From Brevundimonas sp. Root1279 (GTDB taxonomy: Bacteria; Pseudomonadota; Alphaproteobacteria; Caulobacterales; Caulobacteraceae), in assembly GCF_001425945.1 (NCBI RefSeq), contig NZ_LMEB01000010.1, forward strand, positions 1 to 64,000: a DNA stretch of 64,000 nucleotides. The letters run 5' to 3'. Within the stretch, counting starts at the first letter, position 1. Every line of letters begins with the position of its first letter. The notes under the pieces are model-generated. The model worked only from the letters and a program-made list of their open reading frames with translations. It did no database searches and was not told the origin of the DNA. The translations under genes were made by a program, and so were the position numbers. Positions 9,654-18,393 of the stretch are shown here, piece after piece.

Positions 9654-9703
9654 ACCGGGAGACCTAGCCGGACTGACGCGTTGAGAATTTGAAGGAGCCC
9701 CTG

Positions 9704-10609
9704 ATGACCGACCGCACCACGCCCTCCGAGGCCGACCTCAACGCCCTCGACATCACCGACGCCGAGGCGGCGCAGATCAACGCCATCGCCAACCCGCTGC
9801 TGGCGGGCGCGGCGCCGGACGCCAACGACCAGTTGGTCCAGATCGACTCGACGACCGACGGGGTCGTGTTCGTCACCATCAACCGGCCCGAGAAGCGCAA
9901 TGCCTTCGACGCCGCCACCATCGCGGCCCTCTATGAGGCGTTCGAGACCCTGCACGGCGCCGACAGCGTGCGGGTCGTCTTCGTCCGCGGCGCCGGCGGG
10001 ACCTTCAGCGCCGGCGCGGACCTGTCCTGGATGCGCGACGCCACCGGCTGGAGCGAGGGCGACAACCGCAGCGACGCCATGGGCCTGGCGAAGATGCTCA
10101 AGGCCCTGCACGACGTCCCGGCCCTGACCGTGGCCATCGTCGAGGGCTCGGCCATGGGCGGCGGGGCCGGCATCGTCGCCGCCTGCGACATGGCCGTGGC
10201 CGTCGAGGGCACGCGCTTCGCCTTCTCCGAGGTCAAGCTGGGCCTGATCCCGGCGACCATCGCCCCCTATGTGGTCGAGGCCATCGGCGCCCGCCGCGCC
10301 CGGCAGTTGTTCCTGACCGCCAACATCTTCGACGCCGACTACGCCGCCCATGCGGGCCTGATCGACCTGGTCCTGCCTGAGGGCTCGGTCGACGAGTTCG
10401 TCTCGATGCTGTCCGACAGCCTGACCGGCAACGCGCCCGGCGCCATGGGCGACGCCAAGCGGCTGGTTCACGACGTGGCCGGCCACAAGATCGACCACGG
10501 CCTTATGGAAGAGACGGCTCGCCGCATCGCCCGCGCCCGCGTCTCCGACGAAGGCCAGGAAGGCGTCCGCGCCTTCCTGGACAAGCGCAAGCCTCGCTGG
10601 GCGGAGTAA
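9704..10609 (+). CDS. liuC: Enoyl-CoA hydratase family, probable methylglutaconyl-CoA hydratase
   Basis: Hydrates 3-methylglutaconyl-CoA to HMG-CoA in leucine catabolism (inferred from position). 301 residues of the crotonase fold. Motifs are NRPEKRNAFDAATI near the CoA pocket, the oxyanion-hole stretch AGGTFSAGADLSWM, and EGSAMGGGAGIVAACDMAVA with a glutamate around the active site (FSEVKLGLIPA). The ATG at 9704 is preceded by AAGGAG at 9692-9697, so the in-frame TTG at 9689 is rejected as a start. About 40 N-terminal residues precede the conserved crotonase core, a slightly long leader. It sits between liuB and liuD. Confidence 0.88.
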   Translation: MTDRTTPSEADLNALDITDAEAAQINAIANPLLAGAAPDANDQLVQIDSTTDGVVFVTINRPEKRNAFDAATIAALYEAFETLHGADSVRVVFVRGAGGTFSAGADLSWMRDATGWSEGDNRSDAMGLAKMLKALHDVPALTVAIVEGSAMGGGAGIVAACDMAVAVEGTRFAFSEVKLGLIPATIAPYVVEAIGARRARQLFLTANIFDADYAAHAGLIDLVLPEGSVDEFVSMLSDSLTGNAPGAMGDAKRLVHDVAGHKIDHGLMEETARRIARARVSDEGQEGVRAFLDKRKPRWAE

Positions 10610-10680
10610 GCGGCTAGTCGCCAGCCGTCTCGCCGCCGCCGACCGTCCCTCAACTCCCCCCGCCCGAAGACCCAGCCCCC

Positions 10681-12594
10681 ATGTTCAAGTCCGTCCTGGT
10701 CGCCAACCGCGGCGAAATCGCCTGCCGGGTCTTCCGGACCGCCCGCCGCATGGGCATCCGCACGATCGCCGTCTACTCGGAGGCCGACGCGAGGGCTCTG
10801 CACGTGCGTGAGGCCGACGAGGCGGTGCTGATCGGGCCGGCCCCAGCGCGCGAGAGCTACCTCGACGCCGACAAGGTGCTCGCCGCGGCCAAGGCGACCG
10901 GCGCCGAGGCCATCCATCCTGGCTACGGCTTCCTGTCCGAGAACGCCGACTTCGCCGAGGCCGTCGCGGCTGCGGGCATCATCTGGATAGGCCCCAAGCC
11001 GTCCTCGATCCGCGCCATGGGCCTGAAGGACGCGGCCAAGAAGCTGATGATCGAGGCCGGCGTGCCGGTCACCCCCGGCTACCAGGGCGAAGACCAGTCC
11101 GAGGCGACCCTGACCGCCGAGGCCGCACGCATCGGCTATCCGGTGCTGATCAAGGCGGTCGCCGGCGGCGGCGGCAAGGGCATGAAGAAGGTCGACCGCG
11201 CCGAGGATTTCGCCGCCGGCCTGGCCTCGGCCCAGCGCGAGGGCCAGTCCTCCTTCGGCGACCCCCGCGTCCTGATCGAGAGCTACATCACCCGCCCGCG
11301 CCACATCGAGGTGCAGGTGTTCGGCGACGGCGAGGGCAACGTCGTCCACCTCTATGAGCGCGACTGCTCGCTGCAGCGCCGCCACCAGAAGGTGATCGAG
11401 GAAGCCCCGGCGCCGGGCATGGACGCGGCGACCCGCAAGGCCGTCACCGACGCCGCCGTCCGGGCCGCCAAGGCCGTCGACTACCGCGGCGCCGGCACCA
11501 TCGAGTTCATCGCCGACGCCTCCGACGGCCTCAAGCCCGACCGCATCTGGTTCATGGAGATGAATACCCGGCTGCAGGTCGAACATCCGGTCACCGAGGC
11601 GGTCACCGGCGTCGACCTGGTCGAATGGCAGTTCCGCGTCGCCGCCGGCGAGCCGATCCCGCTGAAGCAGGACCAGATCCCGCTGAACGGCTGGGCCATG
11701 GAAGCCCGCCTCTACGCCGAGGACCCCGCCAACGGCTTCCTGCCGAGCATCGGCAAGCTGGAGCATTTCGTCATGCCCGACGACGTCCGCGTCGACACCG
11801 GCGTCATGCCGGGCGGCGAGGTCAGCCAGTTCTACGACCCGATGATCGCTAAGCTGATCGTCCACGCCGAGACGCGGGAAGAGGCGGCCGCCATGCTCGC
11901 CGACGCCGCCGGCGAGGTCGAGGTGTGGCCGGTCAAGACCAATGCCGGTTTCCTGGTGCGATGCCTGGAGCATCCGCGCTTCGTTGAAGGCGATGTGGAC
12001 ACGGGATTTATCGCAGCGGAGGAAGCCGAGCTCGCGGCGGCGCCGTTGTCCGAGGTCGGCCTCGAGGACTCTGCCTATTATCTGCGTACGAACGTGCCTG
12101 AGGCGAGCGGCAACGATGCGGCCGCCCCTTGGGACGGCTTCGGCGGTGCGGTCGGGCTGCGGCTCAATGCCCCGCCGCGACTGACCCAGTCGCTGGTCGT
12201 CAACGGCGCCGGCCGCACGGCCCGTCTTCTGGACGGCGACGAATATCCCGTTAGCCGGTACCTCGAGCTCGAAGACGCCCGGGGCATCTGTTTCGAGAAC
12301 GGGTCGGCCTTCGAGGTCAGCACCTTCCCCCGTCCGGGGCCGGGCTCCGGCGCCGCCTCCGACGGCTCCCTCCGCGCACCCATGCCCGGCAAGATCGTCG
12401 CCGCCCCCGCCATGGCCGGCGAGACCGTCGCCAAGGGCGCGCCGATCGTGGTGCTTGAGGCCATGAAGATGGAGCACGCGCTCGTCGCCCCCTTCGACGG
12501 CGTGGTCGAGACGGTCAGCGTCGCCGTCGGCGAGCAGGTCGGCGAGGGCACGGTGCTGGCGGTGGTTCGGCCGAGCGAAGGGCTCAGGGATTAG
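10681..12594 (+). CDS. liuD: Methylcrotonoyl-CoA carboxylase, biotin-carboxylase/carrier (alpha) subunit
   Basis: ATP-dependent carboxylation of biotin, feeding the LiuB subunit. 637 residues. The biotin-carboxylase N domain starts KSVLVANRGEIACRVFRTAR. The ATP-grasp domain has AVAGGGGKGMKKV and FMEMNTRLQVEHPVTE. It is followed by the BT linker domain and a C-terminal biotinyl domain with EAMKMEH (biotinylated Lys, about residue 597). Length and the EAMKMEH form agree with MccA. It lies 71 bases downstream of liuC in the same direction. A second protein of the same architecture (27708-29705) is better read as propionyl-CoA carboxylase. Confidence 0.93.
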   Translation: MFKSVLVANRGEIACRVFRTARRMGIRTIAVYSEADARALHVREADEAVLIGPAPARESYLDADKVLAAAKATGAEAIHPGYGFLSENADFAEAVAAAGIIWIGPKPSSIRAMGLKDAAKKLMIEAGVPVTPGYQGEDQSEATLTAEAARIGYPVLIKAVAGGGGKGMKKVDRAEDFAAGLASAQREGQSSFGDPRVLIESYITRPRHIEVQVFGDGEGNVVHLYERDCSLQRRHQKVIEEAPAPGMDAATRKAVTDAAVRAAKAVDYRGAGTIEFIADASDGLKPDRIWFMEMNTRLQVEHPVTEAVTGVDLVEWQFRVAAGEPIPLKQDQIPLNGWAMEARLYAEDPANGFLPSIGKLEHFVMPDDVRVDTGVMPGGEVSQFYDPMIAKLIVHAETREEAAAMLADAAGEVEVWPVKTNAGFLVRCLEHPRFVEGDVDTGFIAAEEAELAAAPLSEVGLEDSAYYLRTNVPEASGNDAAAPWDGFGGAVGLRLNAPPRLTQSLVVNGAGRTARLLDGDEYPVSRYLELEDARGICFENGSAFEVSTFPRPGPGSGAASDGSLRAPMPGKIVAAPAMAGETVAKGAPIVVLEAMKMEHALVAPFDGVVETVSVAVGEQVGEGTVLAVVRPSEGLRD

Positions 12595-12687
12595 GGACCG
12601 GGATCAGAAAATTACTCCGCTCGCGCTTGCCTCTGACAGGCGTGCCGCCATCTCCCCTGTCCCTCCCTCGTCCCCAGTCCCTCCTCC

Positions 12688-13083
12688 ATGCCTCTCCACA
12701 TGATCAAGCTGTGCGTCGGCGTCTCCGACGTGGAGACCCTCGAGCGTAACGCCGAGCGTAGCGACTGGCGCGTGGTGCACACCCGCATGACGCCTAAGCG
12801 CGCCGCCGAGATCGAGGACGGCGGATCGCTCTACTGGGTGATCAAGGGCTCGGTGCTGTGCCGCCAGCCGATCCTCGACATCTCGACCGTCGGCGAGGGG
12901 GCAGCGAGCCGCTGCGAGATCAAGCTGGCGTCGCGCGTCATCCGCACCGCGCCCCTGGCCCGCCGCCCCTTCCAGGGCTGGCGCTATTTCGACAAGGACG
13001 TGCCGCCGGACCTGACGGTGCTCGAGGACGGCGACCTGCCGGCCGATCTGGCCAAACAGCTTCAGGAAATGGGCGCCTGGTGA
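12688..13083 (+). CDS. DUF1489-family protein
   Basis: 131 residues, opening MPLHMIKLCVGVSDVETLERNAER and containing GGSLYWVIKGSVLCRQPI, the recognisable core of DUF1489, a family of small soluble alphaproteobacterial proteins of unknown function. There is no signal peptide or membrane segment. It could begin at either Met (residue 1 or 5). It stands between liuD and a hypothetical gene, and no operon partner suggests a role. Confidence 0.85.
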   Translation: MPLHMIKLCVGVSDVETLERNAERSDWRVVHTRMTPKRAAEIEDGGSLYWVIKGSVLCRQPILDISTVGEGAASRCEIKLASRVIRTAPLARRPFQGWRYFDKDVPPDLTVLEDGDLPADLAKQLQEMGAW

Positions 13084-13147
13084 CTGCGGCCTCGCTTCGG
13101 CGAGCGGAGCAGGTATGGTGAGCTAATCCACTGTTTGGGAAGCCCAT

Positions 13148-13498
13148 ATGACCGGCCTGATCTTCGCCGCCCTGCTCGTCCTCACGCCGCCGCAGGACAA
13201 TCTGTCCGGCTCGCGCAATGCACAGACCGAGGCCGACTTCCGCTGCTTCGCGGCCGGACTGGTGATGGCCGAAGTCTCGGGCGACGACGCCGAGATGGTC
13301 AATGCGGGCTCGATGGTCGCCTTCTACTATCTCGGACGGCTTGAAGGCCGGGAGCCTTCGATCGACTGGGTCGCGCGCGGCGTCGAGGTGGGGACCGCCA
13401 AGGGCGAAGAACTCCTGCCCGAACTGGCCCGCTGCGGCGAGGAGTTCGCGGCCAAGGGCGAGGACATGGTCAAGAAGGCGGGCGTCCAAGGCTCGTGA
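13148..13498 (+). CDS. Hypothetical protein with N-terminal hydrophobic leader
   Basis: 116 residues. MTGLIFAALLVLTPPQ looks like a short signal peptide. The mature part is acidic and helical with two Cys (ADFRCFAAGLVMAE and ELARCGEEFAAKG). The arrangement resembles small periplasmic helical proteins found in sphingomonads and Caulobacterales, but I recognise no named family. The ATG at 13148 is the only good start. It is followed by the patatin gene on the same strand. Confidence 0.65.
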   Translation: MTGLIFAALLVLTPPQDNLSGSRNAQTEADFRCFAAGLVMAEVSGDDAEMVNAGSMVAFYYLGRLEGREPSIDWVARGVEVGTAKGEELLPELARCGEEFAAKGEDMVKKAGVQGS

Positions 13499-13541
13499 CG
13501 CGCTCCCTCGCATGATCTCCGACTCCCGCTAGGCTCCGTCC

Positions 13542-15389
13542 ATGGCCCCTGCCCGCTCCGCCCAACTGGAAGACGCCCTGCACCGCATCTTCGAAGGCGG
13601 CAAGAACACCCGCGCCAGCTGGTTCGCCCTGACCGGCGGCGAGACCCTGTTCGCGGAAGGCGATCCGGCCGACACCCTGTACCTGCTCCGCAGCGGGCGC
13701 CTCGGCGTGTTCCGGCGCGAAGCCAACGACCAGCCGCCGCAGTTCGTGGGCGTCATCCGGCCCGGCGAACCGGCGGGCGAAATGGCCATGCTGGCCGGCG
13801 GCGGCCACACCGCCGACGTGGTCGCCCTGCGCGATTCCGAAATCCTCGCCCTGCCCCGCGACGCCTTCTTCGAGGCCGCGCGCACCGAGCCGGATCTGAT
13901 GGTCGAACTGTCCCGGCTGATGATCCAGCGCGCGCGTGACCGGCGCTCCGGCGGCGGCGAGCCCAGCGTCTTCGGCTTCATCTCGGCCCGCCCTCGCCCG
14001 ATCCGCGCCTTTGTGGAGCGTGTCGCAGCGGCCATCGAGGCGGACGGCTTCACCTGCGAGGTCATCGACCATTCGGCCCTCACCTCGGCCAAGGAATGGT
14101 TCAGCCGCGTCGAGGACGCGCACGACTTCGTCCTCTATGTCGCCGAGATGGACGAACCGGTCTGGGCCGCCCTGTGCGCGCGCCAGGTCGACCGGGTCTT
14201 CGTGGTCGGGCAGTGCCTGCTCGCCCCGCCCAACCGTCCCCTGCCCCACGCCGGGGTCCTGGACGCCCAGCGCCGCACTGACCTGATCCTGCTGCGCGAT
14301 CCACGCATGGCCCGCCCCGCCAACACCGCTGTGTGGATCGACTCGATCCAACCGGGGCGCTGGCTCCAGGCCGTCGAGGGCGACGCCGCCGACGCCGCCC
14401 GCATCGCTCGGGTGGTCACCGGCTCGGCTGTCGGGGTCGTTATGTCGGGCGGCGGGGCGCGGGCCTATTCGCACATCGGGGCCCTGCGCGCCCTGACCGA
14501 GGCCGGCGTGCCGATCGACTTCGTCGGCGGCGCCTCCATGGGCGCGATCGTCGCCGCCGGCCCGGCCATGGGCTGGTCGCAGGAAGAGCTGGAAGAGCGC
14601 ATCCGCAGCTCCTTCGTGAAGAGCGACCCGCTGTCCGACATCACCTTCCCCATGCTGGCCATGAGCCGGGCCCGGAAGGTCGAGCGGCTGCTCAAGGACG
14701 CCTATGGCGACGTCGACATGGCCGACCTGGCCCGGCCGTTCTTCGCCGTGTCCACCAATCTGACGACCGGGCGGATCGAGGTGCATCGCCGCGGCCTGAT
14801 GCGTCAGGCGATGCGCGCCTCGATCGCCATTCCCGGCCTGCTGCCGCCGATCGTTCTGGACCGCCAGGTCCTGGTCGACGGAGCCGTGCTCAAGAATTTC
14901 CCGGCCGAGGTCATGCGACAGATGACCAGCGGGCCGATTGTCGGCATCGACATGTCCGAGGCGCGGGGCGTCGATCCCGATCTGATCGAGCATCCGCCGT
15001 CGATCTGGCGGTTGATCGCCACGGGCGCCTGGAAGCGCGGTCCGCCGATCGTGTCCATCCTGATGCGCTCAGCGACCCTGACGACCGACGCGGACCTGGA
15101 GAGTTCGCGCGCCGCCACCGACCTGTTGGTGCAGCCGACCCCGGACGGCGTCGATATTCGTGACTGGAAGGCTTATGCACCGGCCGTGGACGCCGGTTAT
15201 CGCTCGATGCGCGAGGCGCTGGCGACCCTCGACGGTCCGGTCACCGGCCTGCGCCGTCAACGCGCCCTCAGCGCCGCCGCGCCACCAGAAACAGCCGTGG
15301 GAACGGCATCAGAGTCACTCCGTCCGCACGTCGGGGGAAGGCCTCAGAAAGCCGTGCGCCGAGCGCGTCGAGGTACGCCTGCCGCATGA
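13542..15389 (+). CDS. Cyclic-nucleotide-binding-domain / patatin-like phospholipase fusion
   Basis: 615 residues. The N-terminal cNMP-binding-type domain (about 5-125; LFAEGDPADTLYLLRSGRLGVF, PGEPAGEMAMLAGG) is followed by a linker domain (about 140-290) and a patatin lipase domain (about 300-500). The patatin catalytic elements are all present: oxyanion SGGGARAYSHIGALRAL, nucleophile elbow GGASMGA, and the Asp of the dyad in VDGAVLKNFP. This architecture matches neuropathy-target-esterase-like bacterial phospholipases. The final 40 or so residues (after the stretch GLRRQRALSAAA) are Arg/Pro-rich and lie antisense over the 3' end of tam, so the gene has probably read past an ancestral stop. 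Confidence 0.9.
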   Translation: MAPARSAQLEDALHRIFEGGKNTRASWFALTGGETLFAEGDPADTLYLLRSGRLGVFRREANDQPPQFVGVIRPGEPAGEMAMLAGGGHTADVVALRDSEILALPRDAFFEAARTEPDLMVELSRLMIQRARDRRSGGGEPSVFGFISARPRPIRAFVERVAAAIEADGFTCEVIDHSALTSAKEWFSRVEDAHDFVLYVAEMDEPVWAALCARQVDRVFVVGQCLLAPPNRPLPHAGVLDAQRRTDLILLRDPRMARPANTAVWIDSIQPGRWLQAVEGDAADAARIARVVTGSAVGVVMSGGGARAYSHIGALRALTEAGVPIDFVGGASMGAIVAAGPAMGWSQEELEERIRSSFVKSDPLSDITFPMLAMSRARKVERLLKDAYGDVDMADLARPFFAVSTNLTTGRIEVHRRGLMRQAMRASIAIPGLLPPIVLDRQVLVDGAVLKNFPAEVMRQMTSGPIVGIDMSEARGVDPDLIEHPPSIWRLIATGAWKRGPPIVSILMRSATLTTDADLESSRAATDLLVQPTPDGVDIRDWKAYAPAVDAGYRSMREALATLDGPVTGLRRQRALSAAAPPETAVGTASESLRPHVGGRPQKAVRRARRGTPAA

Positions 15390-16056
15390 TCGGGTCCTCA
15401 AGCGCAGCGAGATAAGGGCGCAGCGCCGTGCCCTTCATCCACTCCAGCACCGCGTTAGGCTGCCTCAGGACCTGCAAATACGTAGTCGTCCAGATGTCGA
15501 TCGACTCGCAGGTCTCCGACAGCACGGCGTAATAGGCTTCGGCCGACAGCAGGGGCGCGATCCGGTGTACGCCGGCGAGGGCTTTCGCCCAGGGGCCCTC
15601 ATCGGCCACCTGGCGCATGATCACATGGTGGCGCGTCTCGTGGGCGATCGGCATCTGCACGGCCAGCACGCCGCCCGGCGCAAGGGTTCCCGCCAGTCGA
15701 CGCAGCAGGGTGTCATGATCCGGGAGCCACTGCAGTGAAGCATTGGCCAGGATAAGATCAACGGGCCGCTCCGGCGTCCAATCCGCAATGCCGCCCAGAC
15801 GCCAGTCGACCTCGTCCCGACGCGCCTGCGCCTGGGCCAGCATGGCCTCGCTGGAATCGAGACCGTGCACCCGGGCTTCGGGACGCCAACGCTTGAGCCC
15901 GGCGGCGTCGCGACCGCCGCCGCAGCCGAGATCCCAGATCTCATCGGGCTCGAAATCCGCAGGCAGACGGCGCAGCAACTCACGCACGGCGCGAAAGCGC
16001 TCGGCCTCAAACAGATCGTATTGCTTGGGGTCCCAGGCCGGACGAGTGTCGGTCAT
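15268..16056 (-). CDS. tam: Trans-aconitate 2-methyltransferase
   Basis: SAM-dependent methylation of trans-aconitate, which removes a by-product that inhibits aconitase; cytoplasmic. 262 residues with the class I methyltransferase motif I IWDLGCGGGRDAAGL, motif II acidic loop VHGLDSSEAML, and ILANASLQWLPDH after strand 4. The C-terminal region with QMPIAHETRHHVIMRQVADEGPW resembles the Tam family (QMPRN-type loop). It converges with the patatin gene and overlaps its 3' end by 122 bases. tRNA-His lies just upstream on the same strand. Confidence 0.88.
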   Translation of the reverse strand: MTDTRPAWDPKQYDLFEAERFRAVRELLRRLPADFEPDEIWDLGCGGGRDAAGLKRWRPEARVHGLDSSEAMLAQAQARRDEVDWRLGGIADWTPERPVDLILANASLQWLPDHDTLLRRLAGTLAPGGVLAVQMPIAHETRHHVIMRQVADEGPWAKALAGVHRIAPLLSAEAYYAVLSETCESIDIWTTTYLQVLRQPNAVLEWMKGTALRPYLAALEDPIMRQAYLDALGARLSEAFPRRADGVTLMPFPRLFLVARRR

Positions 16057-16087
16057 GTCGCGTATCGCCCCCTGGAATGGGCGGGGA

Positions 16088-16164
16088 TGGTACAGCCTCT
16101 CAGGATTGAACTGAGGACCTCCGGCTCCACAAACCGGCGCTCTAACCAGCTGAGCTAAGGCTGC
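16088..16164 (-). tRNA. tRNA-His (anticodon GUG), lacking encoded G-1
   Basis: Minus strand begins GCAGCCTTAGCTCAGC and ends AGGCTGT-A-CCA. The anticodon loop TTGTGGA gives GUG. G1 pairs with U72 as a wobble, the discriminator is A73 rather than C73, and the base before G1 is T, so no G-1 is encoded. This is the unusual tRNA-His form known from a subset of Alphaproteobacteria. Confidence 0.93.
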
Positions 16165-16358
16165 ACATATCCGCGCGAGCGGCGTCTGTAGCGGGGTCGC
16201 GTGCGTCGATCAAGCCGGTTTTGCAGATAGTTTGGCGCCGAGGGCCGAGGGGCGAAGGTCGGGGGTCGAGAGACGCGGTGCAGAGCAGTCCAGACCAGAC
16301 CCGACGTATCGCCGAAACGTCTGGCCCGCCCAATGACCCCGCCCCTCGACCCGTGACC

Positions 16359-17105
16359 TCACGCCCAGCCGCGGCTGTCGATGTACTGCTGCAGCGCGGC
16401 GATCCGACTTTCGTCCGAGGGGTGGGTCGAGGCGAACTCCGGGGTGCCGCCCTGGCGTTGGGTCTGCATCAGGCGCCACAGGGCGATGGCCTCAGACGGC
16501 TTGTAGCCGGCGCGCTGCATGTAATCGACGCCGAGACGATCCGCCTCGAGCTCATCACGCCGCGAGAAGGGCAGCAGGACGCCGAACTGGGCCCCCAGGC
16601 CGCCTAGAGCGCCTGCGGCCTGGGCGTAGTCGCCGGCGACGCTCTGGACCCCGCTCAGGGCGATGCTCGTGGCCGCCGTGGTCGAATAGCGCTCGGCGGC
16701 GTGGCGAGCGACGACGTGGCCGACTTCGTGGCCGAGGACCGCGGCCAGCTGGTCGTCATTCTGGACAAGGGCCAGCAGGCCGGTTGTGACGCCGATCTTG
16801 CCCGACGGCAGGACGAAGGCGTTGGGGCTCTTGCTGACGAAGACAGCGTAGTCCCAGCGACGGTCGCCCAGGCTGGCGGCGTCGACGACCCGCTCGCCCA
16901 CCCGGCGGATCCGGGCGTTGGCGGCCGCGTCCGACGAGGTCGGCTGGGTGCGCAAGGCCTCGGCCCAGGCGGCCTCCGACTGCTGCGTCAGCGAGCTGTC
17001 GTCGACGATGAGAAACTGGTTGCGGCCGAGGGTGTCGTTATAGGCGCAGCCCCCCACGAGGGCGGTGAGCGCGACGGCGGCCAGAATGGGCAAACGGAGG
17101 TGCAT
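16359..17105 (-). CDS. M48-family zinc metalloprotease lipoprotein
   Basis: 248 residues. A signal peptide ends in the lipobox LVGGC (Cys about 20), so the protein is probably membrane-anchored in the periplasm. The catalytic zinc motif is HEVGHVVARH (HExxH), the third ligand lies in DELEADRLGVDYM, and STHPSDESRIAAL is the usual M48 C-terminal block. Relatives such as LoiP and BepA take part in outer-membrane protein quality control; the substrate here is unknown. It is downstream of tonB on the same strand, but a strong hairpin terminator lies between them, so it has its own promoter. Confidence 0.9.
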   Translation of the reverse strand: MHLRLPILAAVALTALVGGCAYNDTLGRNQFLIVDDSSLTQQSEAAWAEALRTQPTSSDAAANARIRRVGERVVDAASLGDRRWDYAVFVSKSPNAFVLPSGKIGVTTGLLALVQNDDQLAAVLGHEVGHVVARHAAERYSTTAATSIALSGVQSVAGDYAQAAGALGGLGAQFGVLLPFSRRDELEADRLGVDYMQRAGYKPSEAIALWRLMQTQRQGGTPEFASTHPSDESRIAALQQYIDSRGWA

Positions 17106-17168
17106 TGAAGTCTCCTTCCAAGGACTGGCCGCACAACGATCCAGACGCGGCTAAGCTCCGTGCAAAGC

Positions 17169-17195
17169 AAAACGCCCCGGCCAATGGCCGGGGCG
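17169..17195 (-). terminator. Rho-independent terminator of the exbB-exbD-tonB operon
   Basis: Ten-base-pair inverted repeat CGCCCCGGCC / GGCCGGGGCG (17173-17182 and 17186-17195) with a 3-base loop. On the minus strand it is followed directly by TTTT and a T-rich stretch, 26 bases after the tonB stop. Confidence 0.85.
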
Positions 17196-17220
17196 CTCGC
17201 TTATCAGGTGGTTCCGTCCG

Positions 17221-17937
17221 TCAGTCCGCGAGGCGGAAGCGGATGGTGAACCGGGCTTGTCCGCCCTCGGCGACGCTGTCCACGGTCCGCGGATTGAACC
17301 GCGCCCGGGACATCGAACGGAGCGCCGCCTGGCCGAAGCCGGCTCCATCCGGGTCTTCGGAGACGATGCTGCAGTTCGAGGCCGAGCCGTTGGACTGCAC
17401 GGTGCAGAGCAGGGTCACGGAACCTTGCTCGATACCGCGCGACTGGGCGCGATCCGGGAACTCCGGCTGCGGCTGGCGCTGCCAGCTCACATTGTTGATC
17501 ACCGGAGGACGAGCCGGCGGCGGCGGCAGCGGCGGGGTCACAGGACCTTCGACGCGGCTCGGCGGGACGGTCGACTCGATACGGTCGGCGTCCTTGACCG
17601 GCGGGATCGGCAGCGGCGGAACCGGGATGTTGGTCGGGACCGACACCGGCGGACGCGGCTGAATCCGCGGCGGCGGCGCCGTTTCCGGCGGCGGAGGCGG
17701 CGGCGGCGGAGGCGGCGGCGGCGGAGGGATCGGTTCGATCAGCTCCACATCCACCGACTCGTCCGAGTAGGTCACTTCCTTCAGCTTGAACTGGGCGTTG
17801 ATGAAGTAGAACGCCAGAAGGCTGAACAGCAGCAACACGACGGCGATGCTGATCAGGAAGATGTGCGGCGGAACCCCGAAGATGCCTTTGGCCTTCGGCG
17901 GGTCGTAGAGGCTGCGATGATATTCGACTTCGCTCAT
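17221..17937 (-). CDS. tonB: TonB energy-transducing protein
   Basis: Couples inner-membrane proton motive force to TonB-dependent outer-membrane receptors. 238 residues: a short cytoplasmic N-terminus, one transmembrane anchor (about 28-47, IFLISIAVVLLLFSLLAFYF), and a long periplasmic Pro-rich spacer that begins with about 15 consecutive prolines. The C-terminal TonB domain contains QPEFPDRAQSRGIEQGSVTL and ARFNPRTV (the YP-type motif is replaced by FP). Third gene of exbB-exbD-tonB, 13 bases after exbD, with a terminator following. The polyproline run is coded by a GGN-rich tract on the plus strand. Confidence 0.93.
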   Translation of the reverse strand: MSEVEYHRSLYDPPKAKGIFGVPPHIFLISIAVVLLLFSLLAFYFINAQFKLKEVTYSDESVDVELIEPIPPPPPPPPPPPPPPETAPPPRIQPRPPVSVPTNIPVPPLPIPPVKDADRIESTVPPSRVEGPVTPPLPPPPARPPVINNVSWQRQPQPEFPDRAQSRGIEQGSVTLLCTVQSNGSASNCSIVSEDPDGAGFGQAALRSMSRARFNPRTVDSVAEGGQARFTIRFRLAD

Positions 17938-17950
17938 ATGATCACCGCTC

Positions 17951-18388
17951 CTACTGTGCCGATTGGTCTTCGCCGACCAGGGCGACGCTGTAGAAACCGC
18001 TGTCCTGCAGCGAGTTCATGACATCCATGAAATCGCCGTACAAAGTGTCCTGGTCTGCGCGGATGAAGATCCGCTCGTCCGAAGGCACCTTGTTGCCGAT
18101 CTGGCTCAGAAGCTCCGTGCCCACGCTTTCGATCGGCACCTCGTCGTCGCCGATGTAGGCGCGCGAGTCGGCTTGGATCGAGACGTAGAACGGCTTGGGC
18201 GGATTGACCTGCGGCGGTGCGACCGCGCGCGGCAGTTTGACCTCCACCGACACGGTGGCGAGCGGAGCCGCCACCATGAAGATGATGAGCAGGACAAGCA
18301 TGATGTCCACGAACGGCGTGACGTTAATCTCGCTGTTCTGCTCGATGGCGTACTTGCCGCCGCCGCCACCGGAAAGTTTGGCGGCCAT
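17951..18388 (-). CDS. exbD: ExbD biopolymer-transport protein
   Basis: 145 residues. A short cytoplasmic N-terminus (MAAKLSGGGGGKYAIEQNSEINVTPF) is followed by one transmembrane helix VDIMLVLLIIFMVAAP carrying the proton-path Asp, and a periplasmic ExbD/TolR domain. Partner of ExbB in the stator that energises TonB. It begins 5 bases after the exbB stop and is followed by tonB 13 bases later, so co-translation is likely. Two further exbD genes lie at 46932-47967. Confidence 0.95.
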   Translation of the reverse strand: MAAKLSGGGGGKYAIEQNSEINVTPFVDIMLVLLIIFMVAAPLATVSVEVKLPRAVAPPQVNPPKPFYVSIQADSRAYIGDDEVPIESVGTELLSQIGNKVPSDERIFIRADQDTLYGDFMDVMNSLQDSGFYSVALVGEDQSAQ

Positions 18389-18393
18389 CGGTC

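Noticed and set aside
9689..9703. TTG start for liuC at 9689
   Set aside because: AAGGAG at 9692-9697 falls inside it and serves the ATG at 9704.
17690..17735. GGN-rich tandem tract in the tonB region as a minisatellite or CRISPR-like repeat
   Set aside because: It is the codon pattern of the TonB polyproline stretch (minus strand), not a separate repeat element.
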